Assembly (NCBI GenBank): GCA_944474755.1
Contig: OX104119.1
Span: 87,858,896 to 87,922,895, forward strand
Reading direction: 5' to 3'
DNA from: Limnoperna fortunei
Lineage: Eukaryota > Mollusca > Bivalvia > Mytilida > Modiolidae
Length of the DNA stretch: 64,000 nucleotides
The notes under the pieces were generated by a model. It saw only the letters and a program-made list of their open reading frames with translations. It had not been told where the DNA came from and made no database searches. Positions 37,243-48,356 of this stretch are shown here, piece by piece. The position numbers and the translations under genes are program-made. How positions within the stretch are numbered: the first letter of the stretch is position 1; every line of letters begins with the position of its first letter.

Positions 37243-37680
37243 ACAGTGGTGGATCCAGTGGGGGCCATAAGGGGCGTACGCCCCCCCCTTTTAAAAAAAG
37301 GAAAGGAAAAAGAAGAGAACAGGGAAGGTAACAACCAGCGCCAAAGGCAAAAATGTGATCCCCGCTCGTCCTCGCCATAAATTAATGCATTAACGGTACT
37401 AATTCGTTTATTATGATATCTCTGTTGTATACTGTATCAAATAAAGGTTACTGAACACTATAAAAACCTTGTGTTAAATAAAATCATTTTGATGCTTGGA
37501 AATTGCGAGAATGCAGGATTTAGCACCATTTTTTCGAGAGCTTCTGGGGCCTAAATCGGCCCCCAGACCCCCTGCCGTAAATGCGCCGGAGGACCACCTC
37601 GTGGCCCTCCTTTTCCGATATCCCCTTTTTACGTCCCCCCTTTCGAAAATCCTGTATCCGCCCCTGGATTTCAAGCACAA
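37243..37680. repeat. Interspersed GC-rich repeat ends
   Basis: GTGGATCCAGTGGGGGCC with GGGGCGTACGCCCCCCCC at 37249-37300, and a block on the - strand (GGGGGCGGATACAGGATTTT-like, with CCCAGAAGCTCTCGAAAAAA) at 37495-37675. Both are GC-rich relative to their surroundings and look like dispersed repeats. Frames on both strands of the second block are shadows. Confidence 0.45.
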
Positions 37681-38356
37681 ATAGAAGACCATAAATAATC
37701 CCTAGTTTTAGAGTTACAGCGCCATCCCTTTGTGGCCATTAGTATTTAATTAACATACTCATGGCTTATCTGTAACGAACTATAAGAGTTGATTACGCCA
37801 CAGGGTCAATACATTCTTTATCTATCTTTTCACACAATGTAAAAGTTTTATGAGTTATTGAAAGTTTAAAAAAAGGAAAGGTTTTGTTATAACACATTTG
37901 GTGACTTACATCGTATATAGAATTTTTAAACAAAAAATATTCTTATATTTTATTACTGTAGCTTCACATTGAAAAAAGTCGATTTACTACCAAAATGTTT
38001 ATAAAACAAAAGCAATGCATAAAAATTAAAGTGAATATTAAGAATAAAATGCATTTGTGTTTCTTGTCTTTTAGAACTTCTTCTCCTATTGTTGATTTCC
38101 TCACTTGTCTTCACAATGACAGAGAATCGCAACTAATTATAACAGCTGTGGACATTCCTATACACATTAACACCAATTTGTTATCATTGCATGAAACATG
38201 TTTTATTGGTTTATTTTACGACATAAAGAAATTAAATGTAATCAAGTGATGTTAATGGAGCATTTTATTTGTTAAGTCACCTTGATTAACCTCAGCTTTA
38301 GATGAAAATAAAGGGCATTGATATATTTAGATAATTTACAACTACTAAAATATATA
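37681..38356. other. Non-coding stretch
   Basis: AT-rich sequence with chance frames only; the 84-codon frame at 37995-38249 shows no domain. Confidence 0.45.
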
Positions 38357-38740
38357 TTATTCAATGAAAAGAGCAACCTTTTCATATATTTTGGAAAGGT
38401 GAAAAAGAAACCCTTTCGGGCTGCACATCCATATTACCGCCCCCTCCACCAACCCTCTCGTGAAAATTTCGTATTTATGCATTGGTTGTGTTATTCTAAC
38501 TTGGTGTAAGGGCGATAATCCAAACACGTTATTATTGGGTAGCAGATTTTCATAACGATCTTTCGGAACACATCGTTGTCTTACCGAATAAGTATTCCGA
38601 ACATTAAAAAGAAGCTCGATTGTCATGGTAGCAAAATTTAATACGACACCGGTTCTCTGGTAAATGCGACGATGCCACCCTTCAACATCGTTGTTCGTCC
38701 TGGTGGTTGACTGTAAACAGTCCACGACAGGCCAATTATT
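38357..38740 (-). pseudogene. Mutator-like (MULE) transposase C-terminal fragment
   Basis: A 122-codon frame reads, with a few residues upstream, WPVVDCLQSTTRTNNDVEGW followed by HRRIYQRTG. The RTNN-x-EGWH block marks the C-terminal region of invertebrate MULE transposases, often FLYWCH-associated. This part lies after the catalytic DDE core, which is absent, and no upstream homology could be followed past about 38740. A 106-bp MITE with a 9-bp target duplication lies 2.4 kb away, but a direct relation is only a guess. Confidence 0.65.
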
Positions 38741-39167
38741 ATTTATGGAAAATATTTGTTGTCTTTACTTTTATCTTTGATTTCCCGACCAATTTTTACC
38801 GTCGTTTGGCTTTGGATTTTTCTTACTTTTCCAGTAAAATGTTAAGTACACAATTTGTCGACAAGAGAAAAATAAGCAGTCGTTAATAAAGGACAATTAA
38901 AAATAATAATTGAAAGACTTTCTTTAAAATAATTGTTGAAAAATAAAGCATAATCTGTTCGCAACTCATATACCCAAGCCACGAAAGTTTAAATTTTATC
39001 AGTTAATATGAAAAAACAAAAAAAATATGCATTGAAGTTTTATTTTTTAAATTGTAAAGGTTCGAATATTTCAATATATGTGTATCTAACATACAGTAAA
39101 TATTTTTATTTATAACTAATTTAGAGCATTCTGTACAGAATTTACAGATTTTTTGTATTAAAATGCA

Positions 39168-39246
39168 AAGGTACCAGTTGGTAGGGTACGTGTTGGTCAA
39201 GGTACGAGTTGGTAGAGGTACGAGTTGGTAGGGTACGTGTTGGTCG
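39168..39246. repeat. Short GGTACGAGTTGGT tandem
   Basis: Four to five copies of a ~17-bp motif (GGTACGAGTTGGTAGG, GGTACGTGTTGGTC). A short GA microsatellite lies at 39527-39546. Nothing else was recognised in 38741-39980, apart from a weak - strand frame near 39560-39760. Confidence 0.7.
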
Positions 39247-39989
39247 CAACATGTAACAAAATAACATAAGCTATATAGAGCTTTCAAAACCGACATGTAT
39301 TTGACAAAAATCTATCTATCCATGCAGTTACTAAACTGTCCTTTTTCAGTATTAAATTAAGCACAATATAAATCTCCAAAATGCACCATTGTTTTCACAA
39401 AATAACAAGTATAGCTACGCAACTGCACTACGAACTTGACTTGAATTAGACTTCTCAAGAAGATTAATTGTTTATTATTCGCTAATATTAGTAAACTTAT
39501 TATACCCTTATTACATGACATTAATAAGAGAGAGAGAGCGAGAGAAATAAATTAAAAATGAGATCACAGGTCGAACTATGCTATCCATTATGTACAATAT
39601 CACTCCGCAACTCGTAGCAATACAAACATTTCCACATATTTACACGTCGGATCCTCATCACAAATATCAAATACATATCGAACAGAATTATATGGTCCTT
39701 TCCAAACTTGCTCGACATTATAATTTCACACAACTTTTTTGGCATAAATTTCTCGTGTTAAAAGAGGGTTATCACGGTCACTTTTCCACAAAATACTATC
39801 AGCAGAATATTATTCACACTATAAAAACAACATATGTACACATTTGTCTAATCCAAAATCTGCTGAATACGGTTCCATTTTAACACAATTTAACTCCAAT
39901 CAATATCAATGAACACATAGACAAATGAACAAAATGAAACAACAATCTAATTTCTGTACAAACACACTCTACACATTAATATAGAACAC

Positions 39990-40863
39990 TCCTTATGGAA
40001 ATAAGGTCAGCGCATTATCGGTGGTGACTCGTACCATATCTTCCAAACTGGTATACCGCATGGTGGCTATTAATTGAATTATCTCGCCAATATAGATAGG
40101 ACTATTCACCCTGATGTTCGTTGGTGGTAAGTATGGCGAATCTGTCTCTGAATATAAGTCGGAATAATGGCTACGGATATGTAGAATGAGAGGTACTCCT
40201 GGCTTTAGGATTGGGCCGACCACATCCCTAAGGAAGTCCTCCTGCTAGTCTAAGCTCCTAACTCCAGCCTTCATACTTGTGTCCAAGCCTACCTCTCCTA
40301 TTCCTGACACGCTGGGACTCTGCGCTTTCTCTAGGAAGGCCTCTCTGAGGATCTGTCAAGTTGACCACATTCTTTGGGTGCACACCCACCGCCACTTTCC
40401 ATTTTCCATCAAAGGGTACTGATTCGGGATAGGTCTCCGGATCACAGAAGATCAGCAGACCTCCCTTGAGGTTGACTTGCACAGTGGGTGGTCGCTCCAT
40501 CTGTTGGCCCAACAGGTTTTCGATAGACATGGTGGTTGGTTTCCGTGAAATTCTCGTGCTGGTCCTTTGCAGGTGGAAATGTGAGTCAAACGCATTGATT
40601 ACCAGAGACGAGTGCTCCGTATCCATCCGTGGCTTCTTTATTGGTTTTTCCCTATCGATTTCATCCGGACGCTTTAGCCCCACAATCCTGGTGTCCCCGT
40701 TCTGGGTATCTTATGTCTCATGGACCTCCTGACCTTCATCATCGAGGACCCTAGCTGTCTGCTCTTCCTCCTGCACATCCTCTCCCGCCAGGATACAAGC
40801 AATCAACGAGTAGGACTTAGCGTACTCGAATGGAGATACTGTTAAGTTGCCAATGGTTGACAT
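39990..40863 (-). pseudogene. Broken TatD-type metal-dependent hydrolase
   Basis: Reading from an ATG at 40863 (MSTIGNLTVSPFEYAKSYSL) a frame continues, through one stop near 40710 and a frameshift near 40340, to a stop at about 39993. TatD landmarks appear in order: FDSHFHL (first two metal-binding histidines), VAVGVHPKNV, GIGEVGLD (metal-binding glutamate), LILHIR (histidine), ETDSPYLPP (catalytic aspartate) and a closing NALTLF helix. Between LILHIR and ETDSPYLPP only about nine residues remain; the family usually has about 70 with an H-x-F-x-G histidine, so the protein is internally deleted and dead. TatD enzymes are nucleases/hydrolases with a TIM-barrel fold. It lies 350 bp after the end of the gypsy pol frame, same strand, with an acidic/basic N-terminal extension not typical of plain TatD. 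Confidence 0.75.
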
Positions 40864-41209
40864 CCAAAACGGAGATAACTACTCTTTCTATCCTGTGGCA
40901 ACTCTTTACAAAATGTAAGATCTGATACCGCCAGTGGATTAATACACATGGGGAATTATATTGCTTATACTTGAATGGCACTGTCAGGCCTATTAAACAG
41001 TAACACAACTAATCACAAATTACCTCTAAACTAGAATACACTATCACAAATCACAAATATCACAATCTGAGGTCTCTACAGTTGATCCTGAAATAGCAAT
41101 AAAACGAATTAAATTTCTATACACATACTTCAATATTACACAAATATCATAACTTCATATATCGCACATCATTATCACAATTTTTTGTGGTAATTAAACT
41201 ATATACAAT

Positions 41210-41420
41210 CTATTTTGTCTGACACCGAGGGGTATTCCAGCACCTCAATGTCTCGGCATATTCTGGGCTGATCCCGACACATGGTCCGTGATACCATTCA
41301 TCACATCCATCACATTGGATCATGAATTGTCCTTTATGTTTTTCTACACAAACAGTAAACTCCATCTTCTTCCTCGGTTATGTTTTCTCCTGCTTGGACA
41401 CGATTCCTCGCACGCTTCAA
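41210..41420 (-). pseudogene. PHD-finger tail of the gypsy polyprotein
   Basis: After the integrase C-terminus the - strand reads YCLCRKT, a one-base frameshift, then GQFMIQCDGCDEWYHGPCVG and a final CWNTPRC before a TAG at 41210-41212. The C-x-C, C-x2-C, W-Y-H-x2-C and C...C spacing is that of a PHD finger (a Zn2+ domain that often reads histone H3 tails). It may target integration, much as chromodomains do in chromoviruses, but that is inference. Confidence 0.75.
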
Positions 41421-42570
41421 CCAAGCTTGAATATAGCAATTGTTACATCTTTTCAGCCGATCATGGTTCAACACTAGTATCTTTTTCTCTTATTTGACAT
41501 TGTAAACATACGTGGTCACTTTTTCTGATACTATTCCAGGGCCTTTCCAAGGTGGACCTAACTTTTTGTTTCTACCTTTGATGTGGGCCATGTCAAGGAT
41601 ATACACTAAGTCTCCTGGTTTATATTCAGTTTTCCTCATTCTAACATCATAACCCCTTTTCATATGTTTTTGAGTTGTTTTTTAATGTTTCTCTTACCAC
41701 TTCATGAGCTTGGTGCATACCCTCTTTCAATCCATCAATATATTCTAGTTCAGTCTTTACTGGTTCATTATTTGGTGGCCGAAACACTTAATAACTTGGG
41801 AGGTTTTTTTCTCTACCTAGCATCATCTGGTTTGGTGTAAGACCAGTCATACGGTTAACTGATGACCGCAGTGCACAGGCCAGTTGGGATAAATACTCAT
41901 CCCAATCATCCTGTGATTTGCTCACGAAACATCGCACAGCGTCCATCAGGGTCCTATTGACTCTTTCTATCTGACCATTAGCCGAAGGTCGATACGGTGT
42001 AGTCCTCGTCTTATGTATGTGAAAGGTTTTGCAAAGTGACGTAAACAATTCACTTTCGAAATTTCGTCCTTGGTCGCTGTGGATTGAAAATGGGCATCCA
42101 AATCAGGCAAAAAACTCATTTACCACCGCTTTGACCGTAGTTTCGCCAGTTTGCGAGGGTAAAGGGACAATCTCCACCCATTTAGTGAATTGGTCTATCA
42201 TCACTAATATATTGGTGTTACCCTTGCTTGTTTCTGGAAGTGGACCCAAGAAGTCGATTTAGACACGTTCCATAGGCGCACCAGCATGATATTGTGTCAA
42301 GGGACATTTGGCTTTCCTGGATGGTTTCTTGTGCTCATTGCAGATGTTGCATGAACGAACATAGGATTTAATTGCATCACCCATCTTATACCAATAGAAC
42401 TTTTTCTTGACTCGTGCTGTGGTATGGTCTATGCCTTGGTGACCAGTTACAGGAATATCATGGTTAAGCCTCAGCACTTCTTCCACAAGTGTCTTAGGCA
42501 GCACTAAGCGCAAAAGATTGTTCTTTGCTCGATTAAACAGCACTGAATTCTCATCAAAAAGAATTGTTCT
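41421..42570 (-). pseudogene. Ty3/gypsy integrase region
   Basis: The N-terminal HHCC zinc domain is visible at 42543-42300 (H and H in LNHDIPVTGHQG, then C-x2-C in SCNICNEHKK). The DDE core follows with IDQFTKW, SDQGRNFES and, containing the glutamate, RPSANGQIERVNR (near 41970). The C-terminal GPY/F-like module shows YKPGDLVYILD and KLGPPWKGPGIV (41640-41530). Several stops and frameshifts separate the blocks, so it is inactive. Confidence 0.85.
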
Positions 42571-43400
42571 TTATTCACCAAATACTGTTTTGCTGCTGGT
42601 CCTGCAAGATTTAATTTTCTGGTAGCTCTTCCTTATTCTTTAGAAAGGAAAGGATTAGATGCAAGTCAGGATCCTTGGATTTTTCACTCACCATACGTTC
42701 AGAGGTATACTGTATTCAATATCCGTCCTCAACATCTACTGAAGTAACGTTGGCCTCAACTTTAGTTGGTTAAGCCACTGATGGTATCGGTGGTACTGAA
42801 TTTCCCTGACTAGGAGTATCATTTCCAGTATTCACTGGATTTGCAGACAAGGGCACTACATTGTCAATCTCCAAAAGATCTTGCCACTGTTCATGCATAC
42901 GGACACAATGAGTGCAACCTCCACAAGGAAGATTATCTGGTTTCACAAAATGGGCATAGCTGATCTATGGAGTATCTTGACAACACATCAGCATTTGTAT
43001 GGTTTTTCCCTTTATTTGCTGTATTTGCATATGATTAAACTGACTTAAGACTTCGAGACAACGTGCCAATTGTCCTTGTGGCTCCTTGAAGTTCACGAGC
43101 CAGCGGAGACTATTGTGATCCGTCCTCACTAGGAATTCACGACCCAATAGATAATGTCGGAAATGTTGAGTGAAACGGACTTTGGCTAACAATTCCTTGC
43201 GGGTAGTACAATACCTTCTTTGAGCAGAGGACAAACTGAAACTGCCATAGGCCACTACTCTTTCTACACCATCCTAGATTTGTGACAGTTCAGCACCAAT
43301 TGCAACATCGGAAGCATCCGTGCCGAAGATGAATTTGTCCGTAGAATTTGGAAGTGTTAACATGGGGGTGGACTGTAAGGCAACTATTAGGCTGTCAAAC
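42571..43400 (-). pseudogene. Ty3/gypsy RNase H region and linker
   Basis: TDKFIFGTDASDVAIGAELS near 43340 supplies the first RNase H aspartate, followed after an in-frame stop by VAYGSFSLSSAQRRYCTTRK with the catalytic glutamate region, then HFRHYLLGREFLVRTDHNSL (aspartate). The linker down to the integrase zinc domain (42960-42571) is poorly conserved. Confidence 0.8.
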
Positions 43401-43975
43401 GCCTGTTGATCTGGTCCCCAATGGAAAGGTTTCTTTCCCGTAATTTTGGTTAACGGACTGGCAATTTCAGAATGTTGAATGATGGATCGATGATAATTTC
43501 CAAATCCTACAAAGTGCTCAACCTCCTTGGTGTTGGTAGGGGTCTTCCATCTACGAATCGCTTCCACGTATTCCTCACCAATGACCATTTCTGTATTGTT
43601 CACTGTTCGGCCTAGAAAACTGACTTCTGCCTTACATAAATCACTTTTTTGTGGCTTTAAATTAATTCCGTATTCTCGGAATCGTTCAAACCCTGCCCTG
43701 AGATTGTCCAAATGGTTGTCAAAGTTCTTTCCCATCATCAGGATATCATCGAGGAAACACAATAAAATGTGCCATGTCAATCCACGCAGAAGTAGATCCA
43801 TTGCTCGAGCATAGGTGGCAGAAGCTCATGCGTTTGAATTGGAACAACCCGTACTTTGTAATAAATGCGGTTTTTTGACGGTTTTCTTTGTTTACTTGGA
43901 TTTGCCAATACGCACTGTTAGCGTCTTTTTTGGAAAACCAAAATAATCAACATGTTCCATCAACACTTCCATACC
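43401..43975 (-). pseudogene. Ty3/gypsy reverse transcriptase
   Basis: On the - strand: DANSAYWQIQVNKENRQKTA and KYGLFQFKRMSF (43930-43820), a small deletion where GL-x-NAPA is expected, then TYARAMDLLLRGLTWHILLC and FLDDILMMGKNFDNHL, the catalytic FLDD box (near 43755). QKSDLCKAEVSFLGRTVN and an RT/RNase H connection follow. The protease and the first part of RT are missing. Confidence 0.85.
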
Positions 43976-44112
43976 CACGGATGGCGGCTAATATTTCTGG
44001 CGTAATATCTCCCTGTTTCCTCAACTCCCAGATTCGATATGCGGTCGCGCGACCCACTGTCGGAATAGTTAACAACTCGTCGAATCCGCAAAAATTACTA
44101 TACACTTTCTCA
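43976..44112 (-). pseudogene. Helix-hairpin-helix peptide at the gypsy 5' side
   Basis: A 50-codon frame reads NFCGFDELLTIPTVGRATAY then RIWELRKQGDITPEILAAI. The LxxIPxVGxxxAxxI...LR pattern is a helix-hairpin-helix, a non-specific DNA-binding fold. It flows into the RT frame through a single stop, consistent with a deletion that removed the rest of gag, the protease and the RT fingers. Confidence 0.55.
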
Positions 44113-44518
44113 ATTGTTTACATAACACGTTTTTATCATGAACACATATATCAAGAAAAAACAATTTTTCGATTCACGCATTCAGCACAGTGTTTTTGGT
44201 GTATGTAAACATGATACAACTCGAAAAAACATTTTTGCGATTTTCACTTATTTTGACAGTGAATTGTTATTACTCAAGCAACACAAAAATCTAGGCGAAC
44301 TTCACTTTCTGTGATTTTGTTTTCAAGAACCATATTTCTATTTTCACTCCATTGGTCTGTTTGAATTTCACAGAAAAATCACAGATAAACAGAAAATATT
44401 GTCAACAAATATTGATTTGGAACACAAAATTTATGAATTTGATCGATTATCTCACTCAAAAAAAGTTTTCAAATTTTCCCTCGTGTATTTAATTTGGCAC
44501 TTTAAGTTCACATTCAAA

Positions 44519-44537
44519 CCCTTGCTCGGAGCGCCAT
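44519..44537 (-). other. Possible primer-binding site / LTR edge of the gypsy element
   Basis: On the - strand AATGGCGCTCCGAGCAAGG follows an A-rich end; TGG at the start of such a site would pair with the CCA end of a tRNA. It lies about 410 bp upstream of the HhH frame, a plausible leader length. I could not find a matching LTR on the 3' side, so the LTR boundaries are unknown. Confidence 0.3.
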
Positions 44538-44539
44538 TT

Positions 44540-45837
44540 TGAGAATATTGTCTGCACACAATGGCTACCTCGTGGATCGTCTCTTCTCTCCGATGTATTC
44601 CTACGCCGAGATGTTGTACGATCTCTCGTCCTATACGCCCGTCGTCCCTAATACACGATCACGTGATATCTCGTCCATACAACACTGTCATATTAACCTA
44701 CAGTTGTGTTCCTTATATTTTTGCTATCATAAAAGTAACCACCAGAATCAATGCCATGGGTTCAAAAAATCGTCTTTCTAGCTATGACAAAAATTAACAA
44801 TTAAAAAGTAACAAGTACGTGCAATGGCAACTTATACAAATACAATGTGTGCTTTTAATTCAGCTTTAGGTCTAAGCTGTTTTTAGTAAATTAGCCATTA
44901 TAAATACTGAATACTGACAGAAATATTTTAGCGGTTTTTTTTTTTGCTTAGTGCATTTTAAGCCTGCTTATTTTCTTATATCTAGTATTTAACTTAAAGC
45001 TATTTTTATGTCCCACCAATGACAGTTGGAGCACGTAGATTTTCGATCGTCCGCCCGACGTCCCACCTTAGGTTTACCTTTGCGTTGAAGAGGTCTTTTT
45101 ATAGGGCTATTCCAAATATTTTACGCTTGTGAACTTAGAATGGGGCGGGGGAGTTACATGTTTACCAATATATGCCAAGCGGGACAACATTGTTGTCGAA
45201 ATACATACATTTTCTTGTGGCAGAATGTTTTATGAAAAAATTAGAGGTTAAAATATTATTTGCTAAGTGGGAGAAGCAGATATTTTCATGGCGAAGATCC
45301 ATAATTAAATATATTATGTTTTAAATGTAAATGTGTCTGAATAATATTAGCTAACAAATGTTTAAATTGACAAACCTTGGTATTTTTACTGGGATCAAAC
45401 TTGTGTTCCTATTGTTTTATCGGACAACACATGTCTTTATATGCAAGAAAAATTAAATATCTAAATTTATTTTTTTTTAAATGGTATTATAAATCAGGCG
45501 CTACTACAGAAGACTCTTGTGGGAATTACATACACCACTCGCGGCTCGGAACCAGCGATGCATACACCACTCGTGGCCCGGGACCAACAATTATACTATT
45601 CGAGAAACATATGGTTATATTTTGTTGAGGAATGAAAAAAACATGACAGTGTAAATGTCGTATACGCTGGACAATACTGTGAGTGCCCACAGAGCTGCCC
45701 AGCGCATCCCCAGGTGGCGGATTGTGGATGCTCTCTTGATAGGGGGTTATTTGTTCATAAAGACTGACCGCGAACCACAGTCCTAGTGGGTAACGCGTTT
45801 GAAGAATTCCACGTTCCTTACACGAAAAAGACCCTGA
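44540..45837. other. Putative 5' LTR flank and unassigned DNA
   Basis: 44540-44860 might contain the upstream LTR of the gypsy element, unproven without the other LTR. 45500-45600 has two ACATACACCACTCG(C/T)GGC motifs. Otherwise nothing recognised; the long - strand frame crossing 45526-45993 is largely microsatellite. Confidence 0.3.
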
Positions 45838-45883
45838 TTGATGGATGGATGGATGGATGGATGGATGGATGGGTGGATGGATG

Positions 45884-45937
<54 letters not shown>
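45838..45937. repeat. Compound GGAT/GATT microsatellite
   Basis: About eleven GGAT units (with one GGGT) are followed by about eleven GATT units without break. The arrangement suggests the GATT array arose from the edge of GGAT by point change and slippage. Confidence 0.97.
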
Positions 45938-45939
<2 letters not shown>

Positions 45940-46319
45940 GTTTACATTACGTCCAGCGAGCAGTATTTCAGATATATTAAGAGACGAGAACAAGCTAACA
46001 AATAAATCAATTTATGAAATATACACCAAAGGGTAAACATTTGGAATGGCACTGTAAACGTATGGGGTATGGGATGGGGTAGAAAATTTAGACTATTGTA
46101 GCAGCTAAAAAGAGCCTACTTTTATCGATATTTACAAAAAATCACTTTTTACAACAATTTTCTTTTTCGACTCAAATATATAAAACTTACGTTTAAACTT
46201 TTTTTTTGGTGGAACGTTTTTCGTTTTTCGTCAACATAAAAACCCTGTACAATTTCAACAAGATGATACTGGTCTATATGATAACGCCAAAAAAAATGAA
46301 AATTGCATTAATCGTCCAT

Positions 46320-46720
46320 CACGATGATGAAACGAACGTGGAATCAGAACCCTTGACTTGGGAGGATGGAACAAACGTGGATTCAGAACCCATGACGTGG
46401 GAGGATGGAGCGAACGTAGAATCAGAACCCCTGACTTGGGAGGATGAAGCAAACGTGGATTCAGAACCTCTGACTTGGGAGGATGGAGCGAACGTGAATC
46501 AGAACCCTTGACTTGGGAGGATGGAGCGAACGTAGAATCAGAACCCCTGACTTGGGAGGATGAAGCAAACGTGGATTCAGAACCTCTGACTTGGGAGGAT
46601 GGAACGAACGTGGAATCAGAACCCATGACGTGGGAGGATGGAGCGAACGTGGAATCATAACCCTTGACTTGGGAGGATGAAGCAAACGTGGATTCAGAAC
46701 CTCTGACTTGGGAGGATGCA
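46320..46720. repeat. Second 39-bp minisatellite, about 10-11 copies
   Basis: Units of the form GAACGTGGAATCAGAACCCC plus TGACTTGGGAGGATGGAGC alternate with a variant (AAACGTGGATTCAGAACCTC), giving a partial 78-bp higher-order pattern. The + frame reads NVESEPLTWEDGA repeats but is broken by a one-base deletion near 46495 and a stop near 46659; the - frames are equally open. Treated as non-coding. Unrelated in sequence to the 39-bp array at 10 kb. Confidence 0.93.
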
Positions 46721-46739
46721 TATACAACAATGGAGGGGC

Positions 46740-47920
46740 CGTACCCAATGTCCACCCCTCATAATTTAGCTCCTTTTTGTGAAACGAGATAAAAAATGTC
46801 ACGGGAGCTACATATTTATGGCTAAAACTGTAAGTGTTATTCAGTGTTTGATCATACGTACCAACTGTCACTGTATGTCATGTTCAAATTTGTGAATGGT
46901 CGTACTACACAATGGACTATTGGACAACGGCTCTGTAAATGACCTTTGACTGAGGAAATTAGTTCTTATTTTAATATAAGGCTGCGCCGAGCTGTAGCAT
47001 GGACAGTGGATTTATTATTAAATTATTAATATTATTAAATTTAGATATTAGAGCTGTATTTAAAAAGCAGTTTCATACAGTATTGATAAATAAATTTATT
47101 TATATAATTTTTTAAATGTATTGGTTATTTTTCAGATGACTGTGCAAAGTCCATTTCTGGGCTATTTTATTGGTGCTTGTGAGTTTCCTTGAGTACCCTT
47201 CGGGGTTTCTAAATTTGCGAAAAATTTTATCTGACATGACACCCCGAAAATTTAATGTGATATAACTGAAATTATTTCGCTCGTTTTGAGGGGTCTCTCA
47301 TTACTCAACGAAACTTGGTGCCCGAGTCAGAGCAAAACATGTTAATAGTTTCCCCAATACGCAAATAGTCATTTGATTCCACAGACCTATCTGTGCATGG
47401 AAACGCAACTGATGATTCCGAAGATTATATAGTTAGCTGAGAATTTCTTTATACAAATAAACTTAAAAGCAGAATCGTAGCACACACTTCCAACACCAAG
47501 ATTTAGTTCTACATTTAGTACCACCCTACACAATTCTAAATCCATAATCAAATTCTTGAACGTTTTTAAAAATAGAAAGGTTGCTAATTGTTCAACATGT
47601 TTGGGGCTATTCCAAGGACAACGGCAATGAGTTAATTTAAATATCATGCACTTTCTCACGACCTTCACGATCATGATGGCAAAAATGCAGCATCTTTTCA
47701 TCTTCATATGAACGTTTTGCATTAACCTGGTTCAATACCTTAAGTGAGCGGGCAAAGAAGACATGACGATTGGGTAGTTGTTTAAATCACTTTAATTTCA
47801 TTGCTATGTGTGAATATATAGAAAAAAAATCCTTTCAGTTCACATTTCGTAAGGGAAAAAAAAAGAGGTTACTGGATTAAAGTACCAACCTTCGACATTA
47901 CCTACTACTCTTCATTATTT
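46740..47920. other. Unassigned DNA with a 111-codon - strand frame
   Basis: A frame at 47387-47722 (-) has hydrophobic runs and contains CPWNSPKHVEQLATF. The corresponding DNA partly resembles that under another - strand frame at 48585-48818 (CCTTGGAATAGCCCCAAACATG versus CCTTGGATAGCCCTAGACAT). They look like diverged copies of one unknown repeat or exon. No domain recognised. Confidence 0.3.
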
Positions 47921-48356
47921 GCTGTTGCCTTGGTTGCAGAGTGGTTATGATAGTTCGTCAACTATTGATCGCGTTGTTTGTCAACACCAAGGTTGCGAGT
48001 TCGAGTTTTCACTAGAACGAATAATCGTACCCTCGCTATATTTTTGGCGAGGTTAATCCGACAAATCACAAAACTAACTTAGGATTAAAACGGCAGTAAA
48101 ATTCGGCCTAAGTCTCACAGGGTGTACTCTAGGCCGAATTTTACTGCTGCCAAAAAAAAGCGACGGTACGATTATTCGTTCTAGGTGTACTCGACTTCAA
48201 TCATAATTGACCCTGATTGCCAGTTTTCCTACTGGAGGTCGGGGGTTTTCTCCGGGTACACCGTCTTCCTACCCCAATAAAAACTAGACGCCATGATATA
48301 GCTGAGAAATTGCTGAAAGTGGCGTTAAACATCATTCAAACAGACAAGCAAACAAA
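47921..48356 (+). mobile_element. SINE split by a nested MITE
   Basis: The tRNA-like head with GGTTGCAGAGTGGTTATGAT and GTTGCGAGTTCGAG (47921-48012) and the body plus tail (GTGTACTCGACTTCAATCAT, TAAAAACTAGACGCC, GCTGAAAGTGGCGTTAAAC; 48184-48356) are those of the window's SINE family. A 167-bp inverted-repeat element sits between them. Confidence 0.85.
48015..48181. mobile_element. 167-bp MITE with 17-bp inverted ends and TA duplication
   Basis: The ends GAACGAATAATCGTACC and GGTACGATTATTCGTTC are perfect inverted repeats, flanked by TA on both sides (48013-48014, 48182-48183), as in Tc1/mariner-type insertions. Inside is a second inverted pair, GGCAGTAAAATTCGGCCTA with TAGGCCGAATTTTACTGC. 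The tip of the inner loop (AGTCTCACAGGGTGTACTC, 48111-48129) resembles the host SINE itself. Confidence 0.78.

Noticed and set aside
39578..39883. 101-codon + strand frame
   Set aside because: AT-rich chance frame; the opposite strand looks as likely to derive from the decayed gypsy neighbourhood, but nothing conclusive was seen.
45526..45993. 155-codon - strand frame with INQS and HPSI repeats
   Set aside because: Half of it translates the GGAT/GATT microsatellite; the remainder has no recognisable domain.
46206..46871. Acidic repeat protein (NVESEPLTWEDGA)n or its - strand counterparts
   Set aside because: Frame broken by a one-base deletion and a stop, and the - strand frames are equally open; best read as a 39-bp minisatellite.
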